From NCBI GenBank assembly GCA_964649195.1, contig CAZYPK010000028.1:1-41977 (forward strand): a stretch of 41,977 nt of DNA, in the 5' to 3' direction. The stretch's first letter is position 1. Every line of letters begins with the position of its first letter. This DNA is from JTS-RE9 sp964649195. Lineage in GTDB: Bacteria; Planctomycetota; Phycisphaerae; Phycisphaerales; Phycisphaeraceae. The position numbers were made by a program, and so were the translations under genes. The notes under the pieces are model-generated. The model had not been told where the DNA came from. It was given only the letters and a program-made list of their open reading frames with translations, and did no database searches. Shown here piece after piece: positions 18,701 to 26,571 of this stretch.

Positions 18701-18736
18701 AGGCTGGACAGCGCCTGGCGGGGCTTTGGCAGATGA
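15704..18736 (+). CDS. LptD/OstA-like outer-membrane protein
   Basis: A 1010-aa protein with an N-terminal export segment (LLLQMVMMLLLPLIFHSPFARA), two periplasmic regions rich in short strands, and a long C-terminal region of alternating beta strands that fits a large outer-membrane barrel. The second periplasmic region contains an OstA/LptA-type jellyroll run, including YTLRAPRFYYDLKQNKAIV, as in LptD, the protein that inserts lipopolysaccharide in the outer leaflet. A Pro-rich linker (about 200-235) separates an extra N-terminal region not usual in LptD. Barrel segments such as LEPGIDLSYAGS and YFSYRPELSIGGDQFYTR resemble late LptD strands. It suggests a diderm envelope with an Lpt-like pathway. 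No other lpt gene is in the window. Confidence 0.7.
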   Translation: MAWNRLNFPLQSARFSHSLCREPLLLQMVMMLLLPLIFHSPFARADDGRADLGQPVVQADAKLQGSRITLWTVEGVQFALLDGDVTIDIGSYGFRADRASLRVDTDRLQGRRVRHLSLYLDNARTRQGGGPISAGGTRLFVTVSTTGELDLSADSWKEESAAGDPLVAEGQARWERYIAGRRRLAGELPADLARRLQIGPTGRPPAPPPPEIATPRIVEKPDGRPAPTALSKRVRMAPEDGAVAFNADKFVFERGDGGESHVSLIGNVKVIFQDAEGKSALSLRAENALIFLGDVGMEAVAGNRAKSLDVRGVYLEDNVIATDGDYTLRAPRFYYDLKQNKAIVLHAVFFAWDVRKQVPIYVRAERLRQESNKSWAAQQAVLTTSEFAEPHIAIASDHITFRQQERMDGTTANVFRASNTRLEVGGVPVLGVPALGGEGQDIPLRRFDAGYNSGSGPDIRTRWDVFALLGREPFDGVDMTTNLDFRGEHGFAIGLNLDYERPEMFGYFDSYLVIHDSGTDELPDDRRVEHDGDIRGYVNAFHRQFLRDNWEISLQLGYVSDPAFLEEFFASQADATKPYETSLYLKKQENETAFTFLAQYDLNNFTPQVTALQAPGYTVDKAPEIAWRQLGTALFGNRLTYFGDSRLSHMRARVGKDSPADRGFNDAQSLINFGIADADTEFRDALRATGFPTDHRLRFDSRHEIQAPLKLSIFNITPFASGRITAYDEDFEAFSGEDEQVRFFGTLGARIHTEFSKVHDDVDWKLFDVHRLRHILEPGIDLSYAGSTINPEDLPVYDADVESLSEGYTVRLGLRNTLQTQRGGEGRWRSVDWIILDTDLILRGDDADTESPLPRYFSYRPELSIGGDQFYTRLIWAVSDSLAAVAEMTYGFEDNEVAQWRIGANFQQTPHLRWHVDFAQLDDPDSRLLGWGFSYELTTHYMLSFRHVMDFAENEARTIEVMLTRQLSRWRLAVVFDFDQIDDDYTVGIVVVPDGVRSSRLDSAWRGFGR

Positions 18737-18767
18737 TCCGATCGTGAAACATTCCTGAAGACTTCAC

Positions 18768-19559
18768 ATGCCCCCCAATGCGCCCCCGCCTCTGCCTGTA
18801 CGAGGATCGACTCCGCGCGAGTGTTCCAAGTGCTATTACCCGCTCGAGGGTCTGCCTGAGTTCGGCCAGTGCCCCGATTGCGGGCACAACTACGGCAACC
18901 CCACGGTGAACAGCTTCGTTGTCCGCCTTCAGAAATGCCCCCAGTGCGATTACTCGCTCATGGGCCTGCCCGGCAGCGGACGGTGCCCCGAGTGCGGCTT
19001 CACATACGACGATGAGACGTTCGTCCTCCAAGGCATTTCGCGGGGCATCACCACCATGCCGCTGCATCGCAAACTGCTGTGGGTCTTCATCGGGGTGGTC
19101 GCCACTGTCGGCACGAACATGGTGCAACTCTTCCTCGAAGGCTACATGCGGGCCAACAGCGTCGCCCTGGCGGTCATGGGCGTCCTCGGCATCGCCTGGG
19201 TGGCGGTGCTGATCTATCTGCTGACGACGGGAAAAAAAGAGAAGCGAGGCATGGAGCCGTTCCTCTTCGCCGCCGGCGGCTTTGGCAGCTCCTCGGAACT
19301 CGATCCCGCCACCGGCGGCAAGGTGGCGCTGACGCTCTGGAGCGATGTCAACACCGTGCGGCTGGAGCGCATCGGCAAGACCTGGAGACGCCTGCGCATC
19401 GGCAAGGCGCCTGGGCCGCGCGGCAGGTTCACCAAACTCCACCTCGACGCCGGCGTGCGCTGCGATGACGCCCAGGCGGCGCTGGTGCAGCGAATCCTGG
19501 ATGAACGCATCGAACGGGCGCATGGAAACACCTCGCCGCTTTCGGATGACGAGGTATGA
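18768..19559 (+). CDS. Membrane protein with paired zinc ribbons
   Basis: A 263-aa protein with two tandem CxxC zinc ribbons: CSKCYYPLEGLP...CPDCGHNYG (residues about 19-42) and CPQCDYSLMGLP...CPECGFTYD (about 57-80). Two hydrophobic helices follow (LLWVFIGVVATVGTNMVQLFL and ALAVMGVLGIAWVAVLIYLL), then a soluble C-terminal domain of about 120 residues. This 'C..CgY.L.Glp' ribbon repeat is a pattern I associate with planctomycete membrane proteins of unknown function. The stop codon lies in the first copy of a 22-base tandem duplication. It starts 32 bases after the LptD-like gene and may be co-transcribed with it. Confidence 0.7.
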   Translation: MPPNAPPPLPVRGSTPRECSKCYYPLEGLPEFGQCPDCGHNYGNPTVNSFVVRLQKCPQCDYSLMGLPGSGRCPECGFTYDDETFVLQGISRGITTMPLHRKLLWVFIGVVATVGTNMVQLFLEGYMRANSVALAVMGVLGIAWVAVLIYLLTTGKKEKRGMEPFLFAAGGFGSSSELDPATGGKVALTLWSDVNTVRLERIGKTWRRLRIGKAPGPRGRFTKLHLDAGVRCDDAQAALVQRILDERIERAHGNTSPLSDDEV

Positions 19560-19590
19560 CGGCGAACATGACGAAGTATGACGGCGAACA
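19547..19590. repeat. 22-base tandem duplication over a stop codon
   Basis: Two adjacent 22-base units (19547-19568 and 19569-19590) differ at one base (GACGAGG versus GACGAAG). The stop codon of the zinc-ribbon gene lies in the first. The second unit is outside the gene. Confidence 0.8.
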
Positions 19591-19656
19591 TGGTGATGGC
19601 TGTCATGGATCGGACGCGGATGACGCCTCGGCTTGAATGAACGATGTGCGGATTGC

Positions 19657-20337
19657 TCATTGCCCTGTGGCACTGTCGGGCTTGCACCATAAACGCCCGG
19701 GTTTTTTGGCCTGTTCCGCACCATACTCGGCATAGGTCATCCACTCGGTGTGGCCATCGCGCGAACCGACGGTGAGGCCGGAAAGGTGCCGCTTGGTGAC
19801 CGCTTCATGGGGGTAGCTGGAGCCGTCGTTGAAGTTACCCGGTCCCGACAGACTGTCCACCTCCCAGAACATGATCGCGTTGCCGGCGAAGCGATGGCTC
19901 TTGTAAACGATGTCCGGTGCGTTGTCGCCGTAGCCGCTGAATGCGCCGTTGAGCAGGTAGCTGGTGATTTGATGCGTTGAACCGGCAATGAACGGCGCCT
20001 TGTCCTGCGGGCAACGGTAAATGGCGGTCTGAAAGTGGTAAGGCCAAAGCTGACCATTCTTTTGAGCGCCTTCGGCGACACCCAACGACTGCCGATAGAG
20101 CCAGCCCTTGCCCGCCCAGGCGCCTTCCTGGCTTCCCCAATTGGTGAACGGCAGCCAGCGCGAATGATCCAGCGCGTAGTTGAGCGAAGCCTGCACGAGT
20201 TGACGGTTGTTGCCGGCGCAGATGGCCTGATAAGCCTGGATTCTGGTGTTGCTGAATGCGGGCAGCAAAATGGACAGGACGATCATGATGATCGCCACAA
20301 CCGCCAATACTTCCGGAACCGTGAACCCTTTGCGCAT
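19657..20337 (-). CDS. Prepilin-type pseudopilin
   Basis: A 226-aa protein with the type IV prepilin/type II secretion N-terminus: short positive leader MRKG, cleavage before FTVPEVLAVVAIIMIVLSIL, with Glu at position +5, then a long hydrophobic helix. Downstream are CPQDKAPFIAGS, FWEVDSLSGPGNFNDGSS and a late HLSGLTVGSRDGHTEWM, matching the planctomycete pseudopilin type whose C-terminus has an H-x-DG-like motif. ATG 20337 places the leader correctly; a longer frame to 20439 would bury it. Probably processed by a prepilin peptidase and part of a secretion or surface pseudopilus. A similar gene is cut at the end of the window. Confidence 0.85.
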   Translation of the reverse strand: MRKGFTVPEVLAVVAIIMIVLSILLPAFSNTRIQAYQAICAGNNRQLVQASLNYALDHSRWLPFTNWGSQEGAWAGKGWLYRQSLGVAEGAQKNGQLWPYHFQTAIYRCPQDKAPFIAGSTHQITSYLLNGAFSGYGDNAPDIVYKSHRFAGNAIMFWEVDSLSGPGNFNDGSSYPHEAVTKRHLSGLTVGSRDGHTEWMTYAEYGAEQAKKPGRLWCKPDSATGQ

Positions 20338-20555
20338 GAACGCAACTCCGACGATTCTCCCGCAGAATGTGGGTAAGGACCCGAACTTGAACCGAATTGC
20401 CGACATGTGACAATAGCTTCTGCGCAACGGGCCGTCCAATGGGACGATTCGGGGGCTTCGGAGACACGACCGCTCGCCACCCGGCAGCGAAAGCGGCGCC
20501 TTGGCGCGTTCGAGTTTTGTTGTCGAAGGTGTGCTTGAACACCCTTGAGGCCGTT

Positions 20556-20584
20556 TACGTCCGCGACTCGTTGAGTCGCGGCTC
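20556..20584. repeat. Palindromic repeat family, copy D
   Basis: CCGCGACTC-GTT-GAGTCGCGG (20561-20581) with the same right flank GCTC as copies B and E. It lies between the divergent pseudopilin and the end of thrC. A following GATCCCGAACTCAGG (20591-20605) recurs inverted near 39165-39179. Confidence 0.7.
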
Positions 20585-20613
20585 AGGCTGATCCCGAACT
20601 CAGGTTGTGAGCC

Positions 20614-22107
20614 TCAATACTCACTGATGGGCACGTACTTGAGCGGATCGCTCTCCACTTTCTTTCCGCTCAGCGCCCCGGCGACATCGGGAGCGATCGC
20701 GGCGATGATCGCCTCCAGATCGTCGGCCACGCGGATCGGCTGATTGCTCAGGCGGCCCGTGGGCGCCTGGCGCCGGGCGGTTTCCTGGATCGATTTCATG
20801 TCGATGCCGGTGTGGTATTTGACCGTGGCGTCCGGGTCCTTGAGCTCGTGCCCGGTGAGGATGCAGACCACGCGCTCATCCCTGCCGATGACGCCTTCGT
20901 TGATCAGCATGTGGGCCCCGGCCACCGATGCGGCGCTGGCCGGCTCGCAGCCGAAGCCGAAGCGGCCGACCATCGCCTTGTGTTCGAGGATGGTGTCATC
21001 ATCGACCTCGCGCACGATGCCTTCCATCACTTCGAGCGCTCGCAAGGCCTTGGGCAGATTCACCGGACGGCCGATCTCGATGGCGCTGGCGATGGTGCGG
21101 GCGCCGGCGCCGGCCTGATCGAGTTCGCGGTAGTAGGTCTTCATCGTTTCAATGTCGATGCGGCCATCGTTCCACTTCATGCCCCGCTCGTTGACGAGCA
21201 CGCTCAGCGGATTGGCGCCGGCGGCCTGAATGACGGCCAGACGGGGCACGCGATCAATCAGGCCCAACGCCTTGAGTTCGGCGAAGGCTTTGCCGAAGGC
21301 GGAGCAGTTGCCCAGGTTGCCGCCGGGTACGACGATCCAGTCAGGCACCTGCCAGTCCATCGCCTCCAGCACGCGATACATGATCGTCTTCTGCCCTTCG
21401 AGCCGGAAGGGGTTGACGCTGTTCATGAGATAGATGCCAAGTTCGGGCTGCTCGACGGCGATCTGTCTCACACGTCGGAGGCAGGCATCGAAGTCGCCTT
21501 CGATTTGCAGGGTCTTGGCGCCGTAGTCCAATGCCTGGGAGAGCTTGCCGTAGGCGATCTTGCCGGTGCCGATGAACACGATGCCGGTCATCTCGGCGAG
21601 TCCTGCGAACATGGCGAGGGAGGCCGAGGTGTTGCCGGTGGAGGCGCAGGCGACGCGCCTGGCGCCGACCATGCGGGCATGGGTGAACGCCGCCGCCATG
21701 CCGTTGTCTTTGAACGAACCCGATGGATTAAGCCCTTCATATTGCAGGAACAGCCGGCCCTTGTTGAGGCCGATCTGCGGGGCCAGAAGCTCCGCGTTCT
21801 GCATGCACGTCCGGCCCTCGCCGATGGTGACGATGTCGCTCTCCCTGCGGAAGAACGGCATCAGTTCGCGGAACCGCCAGACCCCTGAAAAATCGAGCGC
21901 CCCTTGCAGCCCCGCCCCGCGGGTGATCCAGCGATGCTCAAAGAAACTCAGCGACTTGGGCACCGGCAGACGGTTCCATTCATAGCCGATTTCCAACAGC
22001 GAATTGCGCCCCTTCCCGGAGCAGGCGGGACAGTTGACGTGAACCTCCTCAACACCAAAGGCGGCCCGGCAATCAGGATCGATGCATTGTTGAAAAGCAA
22101 GTTCCAT
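20614..22107 (-). CDS. thrC: Threonine synthase
   Basis: A 497-aa PLP enzyme converting O-phosphohomoserine to threonine, last step of threonine synthesis. It has an N-terminal zinc-ribbon-like motif (CIDPDC...CPACSGKG), the cofactor lysine in NPSGSFKDNGM (Lys133), CASTGNTSASLAMFA, the phosphate-binding GGNLGNCSAFG, and GCEPASAASVAGAHML. Starts at 22107 (MELAF) or 22116 (MSPMEL) are both possible; no clear Shine-Dalgarno decides. Length and motif order are normal. Cytosolic. No other threonine-pathway gene is adjacent; a tRNA-Pro gene lies about 145 bases upstream, divergent. Confidence 0.92.
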   Translation of the reverse strand: MELAFQQCIDPDCRAAFGVEEVHVNCPACSGKGRNSLLEIGYEWNRLPVPKSLSFFEHRWITRGAGLQGALDFSGVWRFRELMPFFRRESDIVTIGEGRTCMQNAELLAPQIGLNKGRLFLQYEGLNPSGSFKDNGMAAAFTHARMVGARRVACASTGNTSASLAMFAGLAEMTGIVFIGTGKIAYGKLSQALDYGAKTLQIEGDFDACLRRVRQIAVEQPELGIYLMNSVNPFRLEGQKTIMYRVLEAMDWQVPDWIVVPGGNLGNCSAFGKAFAELKALGLIDRVPRLAVIQAAGANPLSVLVNERGMKWNDGRIDIETMKTYYRELDQAGAGARTIASAIEIGRPVNLPKALRALEVMEGIVREVDDDTILEHKAMVGRFGFGCEPASAASVAGAHMLINEGVIGRDERVVCILTGHELKDPDATVKYHTGIDMKSIQETARRQAPTGRLSNQPIRVADDLEAIIAAIAPDVAGALSGKKVESDPLKYVPISEY

Positions 22108-22206
22108 AGGCGACATTGTAGGAGAAATCCTGCAACAGATACGAAACGCGATGACCATCCTGCTCGACGATCATCGACCGAATCGTGTGCAGAATTGTGT
22201 GCAGAT

Positions 22207-22235
22207 TTGACACTGGGCACATTGGGCACAACAAT
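22207..22235 (+). promoter_or_regulatory. Predicted sigma-70 promoter of tRNA-Pro
   Basis: A perfect -35 box TTGACA (22207-22212) and a 17-base spacer precede AACAAT (22230-22235), a 4/6 match to the -10 box. The tRNA 5' end is 17 bases after it. Direct repeats GTGTGCAGA lie just upstream. Confidence 0.5.
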
Positions 22236-22252
22236 GGTCGGTCTTCGGTGAA

Positions 22253-22327
22253 CGGGGTGTAGCGCAGCTTGGTTAGCGCGCTTGACTGGGGGTCAAGAGG
22301 TCGGGAGTTCAAATCTCCCCACCCCGA
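22253..22327 (+). tRNA. tRNA-Pro (GGG)
   Basis: A 75-nt cloverleaf: acceptor CGGGGTG / CACCCCG, D stem GCGC / GCGC, anticodon stem CTTGA / TCAAG with loop CTGGGGG giving anticodon GGG, T stem GGGAG / CTCCC with loop TTCAAAT, discriminator A. No CCA is encoded. The gene is intact and is the attachment site of the prophage: bases from 22279 on are repeated at 35986. Confidence 0.95.
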
Positions 22328-22480
22328 TTGCAAAGGCCCGCGTAAATCAAGGTTTACGCGGGCCTTGCTGTTTCAGGGTTGTTCGTCGTTGTTCGCTGGT
22401 GTTCGCCGATTTTAGGTGGTGCGCGCGTAGGGCGCGCGTAGCGGCCAGATGCGCGGCTCGTGTGAGAGTGGCCCGACGTA
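22279..22480 (+). repeat. Left attachment-site direct repeat (attL)
   Basis: Bases 22279-22333 (55 bases, from the anticodon stem to 6 bases past the tRNA) equal 35986-36040, and 22426-22480 (55 bases) equal 36141-36195. The 92 bases between them correspond to the 100-N gap in the right copy. The repeat is thus about 202 bases if the hidden part also matches. Confidence 0.85.
22333..22366 (+). terminator. Terminator-like hairpin after tRNA-Pro
   Basis: AAGGCCCGCGTAAA and TTTACGCGGGCCTT form a 14-bp stem with a 6-base loop, starting 6 bases after the tRNA. It is inside the att repeat, so the N gap hides it in the right copy. Confidence 0.75.
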
Positions 22481-22485
22481 CCGAC

Positions 22486-22508
22486 AAAAAACCCGCCTGG
22501 GTGGCGGG
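22486..22508 (-). terminator. Intrinsic terminator of the integrase
   Basis: Read on the minus strand, CCCGCC-ACCCA-GGCGGG is followed by T6. It lies 38 bases after the integrase stop and 6 bases from the end of the att repeat, on the phage side. Confidence 0.8.
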
Positions 22509-22545
22509 GTAGATGGTGTTGAAGAATTCAGTTTTTTTCACACTC

Positions 22546-22872
22546 CTACGCCTGCTTCACGGGAATCGCGGTGGTGTCAGCCGCCTTGCGCAGTTCGAGC
22601 AGTTCCGGGTCGGTGTAGATGTTGGATGTGAGGACCGGGGACGAATGGCGCATGAGCCGTTGGGTCTTGCGTAAATCCACGCCCTTCATGGCGAGGTGGG
22701 TGCCAAATGTCTTGCGTAGGCACTTGCGGTCGATGCGGCGATGCTGGGCGTCTTCGTAGCCGGTCAGGTTGGCCGCGTCATAGCGGCTGTTAATCGGGGC
22801 TTCTAAGTCCACCAGCTTGCAGATGCCGGCGGAAACGAGGTCGTGTCGCCACGTGCGCAGGCGTGGGGGCAC
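22546..22872 (-). pseudogene. int: Tyrosine recombinase (integrase), C-terminal fragment
   Basis: This 108-residue frame is the C-terminal part of a phage tyrosine recombinase, which normally needs 300-400 residues. Visible are LRKTFGTHLAMKGVDLRKTQ (catalytic Arg; the usual first His of HxLR is Lys), the late His in LMRHSSP, and the tyrosine in NIYTD. Similarity probably runs a little upstream, to about 22888, before the frame turns into unrelated sequence and a stop near 22935. The core-binding domain and first catalytic Arg are missing, so it should be inactive. It points toward the att repeat and ends at its own terminator, as expected for an integrase beside attL. The break point coincides with the start of the truncated tail gene on the other strand. 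Confidence 0.8.
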
Positions 22873-22879
22873 GTCCAGC

Positions 22880-23485
22880 GGCCCTGTCGAGCCGTATGCC
22901 CCGCTGATCGACCGACGGCAGGTCGTGACGGGCGCCTACGACGCGGAGACGAACGTCACGACCTTCGAGCACGGCAGCGAAGACGCGGCCATCACAACCA
23001 TCGTGCTGGGCCGCGACTTCGGGGCCGATGCCGGCTCTGTTCTACGCGGAACATCCATCGCCCCATCGGAAGCCGGCACCCGTCTCACTGTTCCGGGCCG
23101 ATTCGACTACGGCCCTGTTTACATGGGCCGCGACTATCGGATGAGCGTCCGGCATTCGCGCCCCTACGTGCGCGACAGGGACGATGAGCCGATCATCGAC
23201 GGTCGCCTCCTGCTGGCCAAACTGACGGTCAATCATCGCAACAGCGGCTACTACACCGTCCGCATCGAGCAGGACGGCAAAGGCGATCGCGTCACCAGAC
23301 TCGCCCCCTATCGCACCGGCGTGGCCCTGCTGGGCGCGCTGGAGATCGACGACACCGGCGAACTGACGGCGTGGGTTCGCGGCGGCGCGGACTCGACCCG
23401 CGTGTTGGTCGAAAACGATTCGCCGCTGCCATCGGTCATCACCGGCCTTGAATGGGCCGGGGAATTCACACGGAGAACCTCGTAA
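22880..23485 (+). pseudogene. T7 gp12-like tail tubular protein B, C-terminal fragment
   Basis: About 200 residues, from YAPLIDRRQVVTGAYD to the stop, resemble the C-terminus of T7-type tail tubular protein B (gp12, 794 aa in T7), the nozzle of the short tail. Typical segments are VTGAYDAETNVTTFEHG, DGRLLLAKLTVNHRNSGYYT, the late PLPSVITGLEWAGEF. An in-frame ATG at 22817 exists but its first 20 residues read antisense integrase sequence, so it is not the native start. About three quarters of the protein is missing. The stop TAA overlaps the next start as TAATG, the normal coupling of intact phage genes. Confidence 0.75.
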
Positions 23486-24018
23486 TGGGAATGGACCCGA
23501 TTTCGATCACCGCCATCGGATTGGCGATCGCCGGAGCCGCGACGGGGGGCGCGGGAGCGGTCATCCAGCGACAGAACGCCAAGGAGCAGTCCCGCAACCT
23601 CCGCGACGCGCAGGCGAACCAGCAGCAGCAGCTGGTGAATCAGCACCAGCTTGAGAAGCGGAAGAACGAGTCGCAGGCCGGGCAGTTACAGGCGCGTCTG
23701 CGTGTGCTGGCCGGCGAGTCGGGCCTTGCTTTGGGCGGCTCGCTCGCCGATCTGTCCGCGCAGACCGACTACGACCGGGCCTTGAACGACGTGATCCTGA
23801 AGATGAACCTGGGCAACTCGATGAACGCCCTGAACTCCCAAGCCGCCGGGCAGCAGGTGCAGATCAAGTCGCAGGTGCAGAATCCGCTGCTGGCCGGTCT
23901 GCTGGGCGGCATGGGCGGACTCGGCGCCGGGCTTTCGCTGGGGCAGTCGATCGACACGCTGATGAATCGCCCATTACCCCAGGACCTTCGAGACGGAACC
24001 ACTCCCAAAGGCGGATAA
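23485..24018 (+). CDS. Internal virion protein, gp14-like
   Basis: A 177-aa protein beginning MGMDPISITAIGLAIAGAATGGAGAVIQ, a single hydrophobic segment, then a Gln/Asn-rich helical stretch and a glycine-rich C-terminus. Size and layout match T7 gp14 (196 aa), an ejected core protein that forms the outer-membrane pore of the DNA-ejection channel. The assignment relies on layout and position (after gp12, before two very large proteins) more than sequence. ATG 23485 is chosen because it overlaps the previous stop and has GGAGAA upstream; a frame start at 23452 would lie inside the gp12 gene. Confidence 0.7.
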   Translation: MGMDPISITAIGLAIAGAATGGAGAVIQRQNAKEQSRNLRDAQANQQQQLVNQHQLEKRKNESQAGQLQARLRVLAGESGLALGGSLADLSAQTDYDRALNDVILKMNLGNSMNALNSQAAGQQVQIKSQVQNPLLAGLLGGMGGLGAGLSLGQSIDTLMNRPLPQDLRDGTTPKGG

Positions 24019-24021
24019 ACC

Positions 24022-26568
24022 ATGAGCAGATTTCCGATTGAAACGTCCCTTCCCATGACCGGCATCGGCGCGAACCGTTCGGTCGCGGTGACCCGTGATG
24101 AGATCATGCAGGTGATCAATGCACCGGTGACGCCGGTGATGACGAAGGATGAGTCGGACGACATCATCAACTGGGTGCGGTCGTTCGTCGGCGCCGGAGC
24201 GGTGGCGGCGGGCCAGGCGGCTCAGATCAGGGAGCGGGAGCGGGCGGAGATCGAAAAGAGCAATCGCGAACACCTCGCAGAGTTCGCCAAAAAAGGCGCG
24301 CTCAATCAGCCGTTTGATCCTAATGCCGGCAAGGAAGCGCGGGACGCATACGACCAACAGAACGCCATCTACTGGGCCAAGGTCGAGCGGGATCGTGTCC
24401 GACAGGAAATCAACGAGGGCAAGTTCAACATCGAAGCCGGCGAAAGCATCAGTGATGCACTGACACGCATCACGATGGATGCCTCCGCCAACCGATCCCA
24501 GATATTCCGCGACACTTTTAACGTCGCTTTTCGTGAGCAGGCGGCGGACCTGCTGATCAGCGCACAACAGAAGTTCCGCGAAGAAACGTACCAGTCGATG
24601 GCCAGTGTCACACCCGGCGCGATTCTCTCCAGCGATGAGGCTGGCTTTCTCACCGAAGATCGATTCGCGGAAATCCTCAAAGGCGCGCAGGCGCAGGGGA
24701 ATGCGTTCAACAAATCGCCCGGCGAAGTCATTGAGAGGGCCATCATGCCGGCTGCTGAAACGCTCGCCCTCAAGGGCAGAACCGAATCGTTGGGCGTGAT
24801 GATGGAGACCTTGAAGCGGCACGACCCGGCCAAGGCCGCGCAACTTCAGGCCCGCGCTGAACAAGTCTCGCGTCAGAATGCGGACGCACGCCGCAACGCC
24901 GCCCTGCAATTGGTCGAAGAATACGCCGTCACGGGGCCGGACTTTTCAAGATTCAAGCTGATGACCGACCGCCGAGCAGAGGCCGGCGACTTCAGCAGGC
25001 ACGACGCTTCGCGCCTCCAGAACGACTACCTGTCCAGGCTGCTGAACCATGCGGCGAGCAATGGGCGGTACGAGGAAGCCCGCCATCTGGTCAAGCACCT
25101 GTCCAACACGCCTGATGCGAAGCTGTTCGGCGAGCGGTCCATCGCGGCGGCCGTGGACAGGCACCGCGACATTCTCACCGACCGGCTCATCATCGACACC
25201 ACCGGCGGCAGGCGCGATTTGAATGACGCCGCCGCCGAACCGAGAACGCGGCTCGATGCGTGGGCCAAGAACCCCGACGCCCCCGAAGCCATCACCCTCA
25301 ACCACTACCAGCGGGCGGTGGCGGCAATCGTGGCGAGGGCCAACAAGGTGGACAAGGCGGCTGTGACGGCGGCATGGATCGCTCAGAATCGCGGCGTAGA
25401 ACAGACCGGCGTTCGTCCGCCCATCGAGAGCATCGCCGACGGCCTCAAGCTGCGGTGGATGGAGGACGGCATCGCGGAGTTCATCCCGTTGCCCGACGGC
25501 GAACACATCTGGCGCGGTGTCGTCAACCCGGAGCGTGCCGCGTGGGATTCTCATGAGCAGGGGGGTGTCATTGCCGATTGGCGAAAGCAGATCGTTCAAA
25601 CGCTGAACACCGAACAGAATGACTCCCCCGCCATGCGCGTCGCCGTGCGCAGCTATGCCGCGATCTATAAAGTCAACCGCGAATTGGCGAACGACATCCG
25701 ATCCGGGTTCACCGATGCTGGACGACTCCGCGCCGACGCCATCGAGGAAGACGTTGGCCGCGGATTGCCGATGGGTGATCCGGGCACGCACACGGTGAAC
25801 CCGGAATGGATCATGCGGCTTGAAGGCGTCGATCATCCCGACGGAGTTCGTGAGCCGGGGGTCATCGACGAAGTGCTGCGCCTCAAGCCGGTCAATTTTA
25901 CCGCCGAGCAAAAACGAGCGGTGCTGTGGGGTGCGGGTGTCAAGCAGGAGAAGATCGAACAGATGGTCCGCACCGATCTTGCGGCGGCGCTGCCAGAGGA
26001 GTTCGAGCAGCGAAACAAGTTCTGGCACCTGCGGTTCGGGGAGGTGTTCGGCGAATCGACGCATCGGGACGTGGCGATCGGACAGACCGCCGTCAATGCC
26101 TACCTGCGCATCGCCGAGGAAGAGGTCGCAAATCAGCTTGCCAGGGGCAACGATCACGGCGCCGCCGACGCGGCCAAGAAACGGACGGTCGAACGGCTGC
26201 TCCGGGAGCATCCCCCGGTGCTGTGGAACCGGCTCGTGTCGGTCGGAGGAAGTGCGCCTCAAGCGTTCACAGCCGACATGGAGAAGGAACTGCTCGCCGA
26301 CATCAACGCCGCGATGGGAACAGACTCGTTCCCGTTCGTGGATACGCATCGTCCTGTGTACGAACCGTCGCTGGGAGGATGGGTGCTGCTGGACACCGAA
26401 TCGGGCCTGCCGATGACGCTCAACGGCGTGCCGTTCAAATGGTTGCCGTTCCCCCCTAAGAGTTACGAGGAGCGCGTCAGGGAGATCGAAGCGGCAAGAA
26501 AACGCAGGCAAGACCTATTCAAAGTCAAGGATTTCCAAGGCCCGATCGATTATCACTTCGGACAGTAA
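24022..26568 (+). CDS. Internal virion protein, gp15-like
   Basis: An 848-aa, largely helical protein, three bases after the gp14-like gene. Its place in the T7 late order and its size (T7 gp15 is 747 aa) make it the gp15-type internal core protein, ejected into the periplasm to build the DNA channel. The N-terminal 100 residues include a charged coiled-coil-like run (RERERAEIEKSNREHLAEF); the C-terminus has SLGGWVLLDTESGLPMTLNG followed by a Lys/Arg-rich helix. No lytic transglycosylase signature was recognised. Sequence motifs alone would not identify it; the context does. Confidence 0.7.
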   Translation: MSRFPIETSLPMTGIGANRSVAVTRDEIMQVINAPVTPVMTKDESDDIINWVRSFVGAGAVAAGQAAQIRERERAEIEKSNREHLAEFAKKGALNQPFDPNAGKEARDAYDQQNAIYWAKVERDRVRQEINEGKFNIEAGESISDALTRITMDASANRSQIFRDTFNVAFREQAADLLISAQQKFREETYQSMASVTPGAILSSDEAGFLTEDRFAEILKGAQAQGNAFNKSPGEVIERAIMPAAETLALKGRTESLGVMMETLKRHDPAKAAQLQARAEQVSRQNADARRNAALQLVEEYAVTGPDFSRFKLMTDRRAEAGDFSRHDASRLQNDYLSRLLNHAASNGRYEEARHLVKHLSNTPDAKLFGERSIAAAVDRHRDILTDRLIIDTTGGRRDLNDAAAEPRTRLDAWAKNPDAPEAITLNHYQRAVAAIVARANKVDKAAVTAAWIAQNRGVEQTGVRPPIESIADGLKLRWMEDGIAEFIPLPDGEHIWRGVVNPERAAWDSHEQGGVIADWRKQIVQTLNTEQNDSPAMRVAVRSYAAIYKVNRELANDIRSGFTDAGRLRADAIEEDVGRGLPMGDPGTHTVNPEWIMRLEGVDHPDGVREPGVIDEVLRLKPVNFTAEQKRAVLWGAGVKQEKIEQMVRTDLAAALPEEFEQRNKFWHLRFGEVFGESTHRDVAIGQTAVNAYLRIAEEEVANQLARGNDHGAADAAKKRTVERLLREHPPVLWNRLVSVGGSAPQAFTADMEKELLADINAAMGTDSFPFVDTHRPVYEPSLGGWVLLDTESGLPMTLNGVPFKWLPFPPKSYEERVREIEAARKRRQDLFKVKDFQGPIDYHFGQ

Positions 26569-26571
26569 TTC

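Noticed and set aside
22817..22880. Native start of the tail protein at 22817
   Set aside because: The first 20 residues are antisense to conserved integrase codons, so the start is an accident of the fusion.
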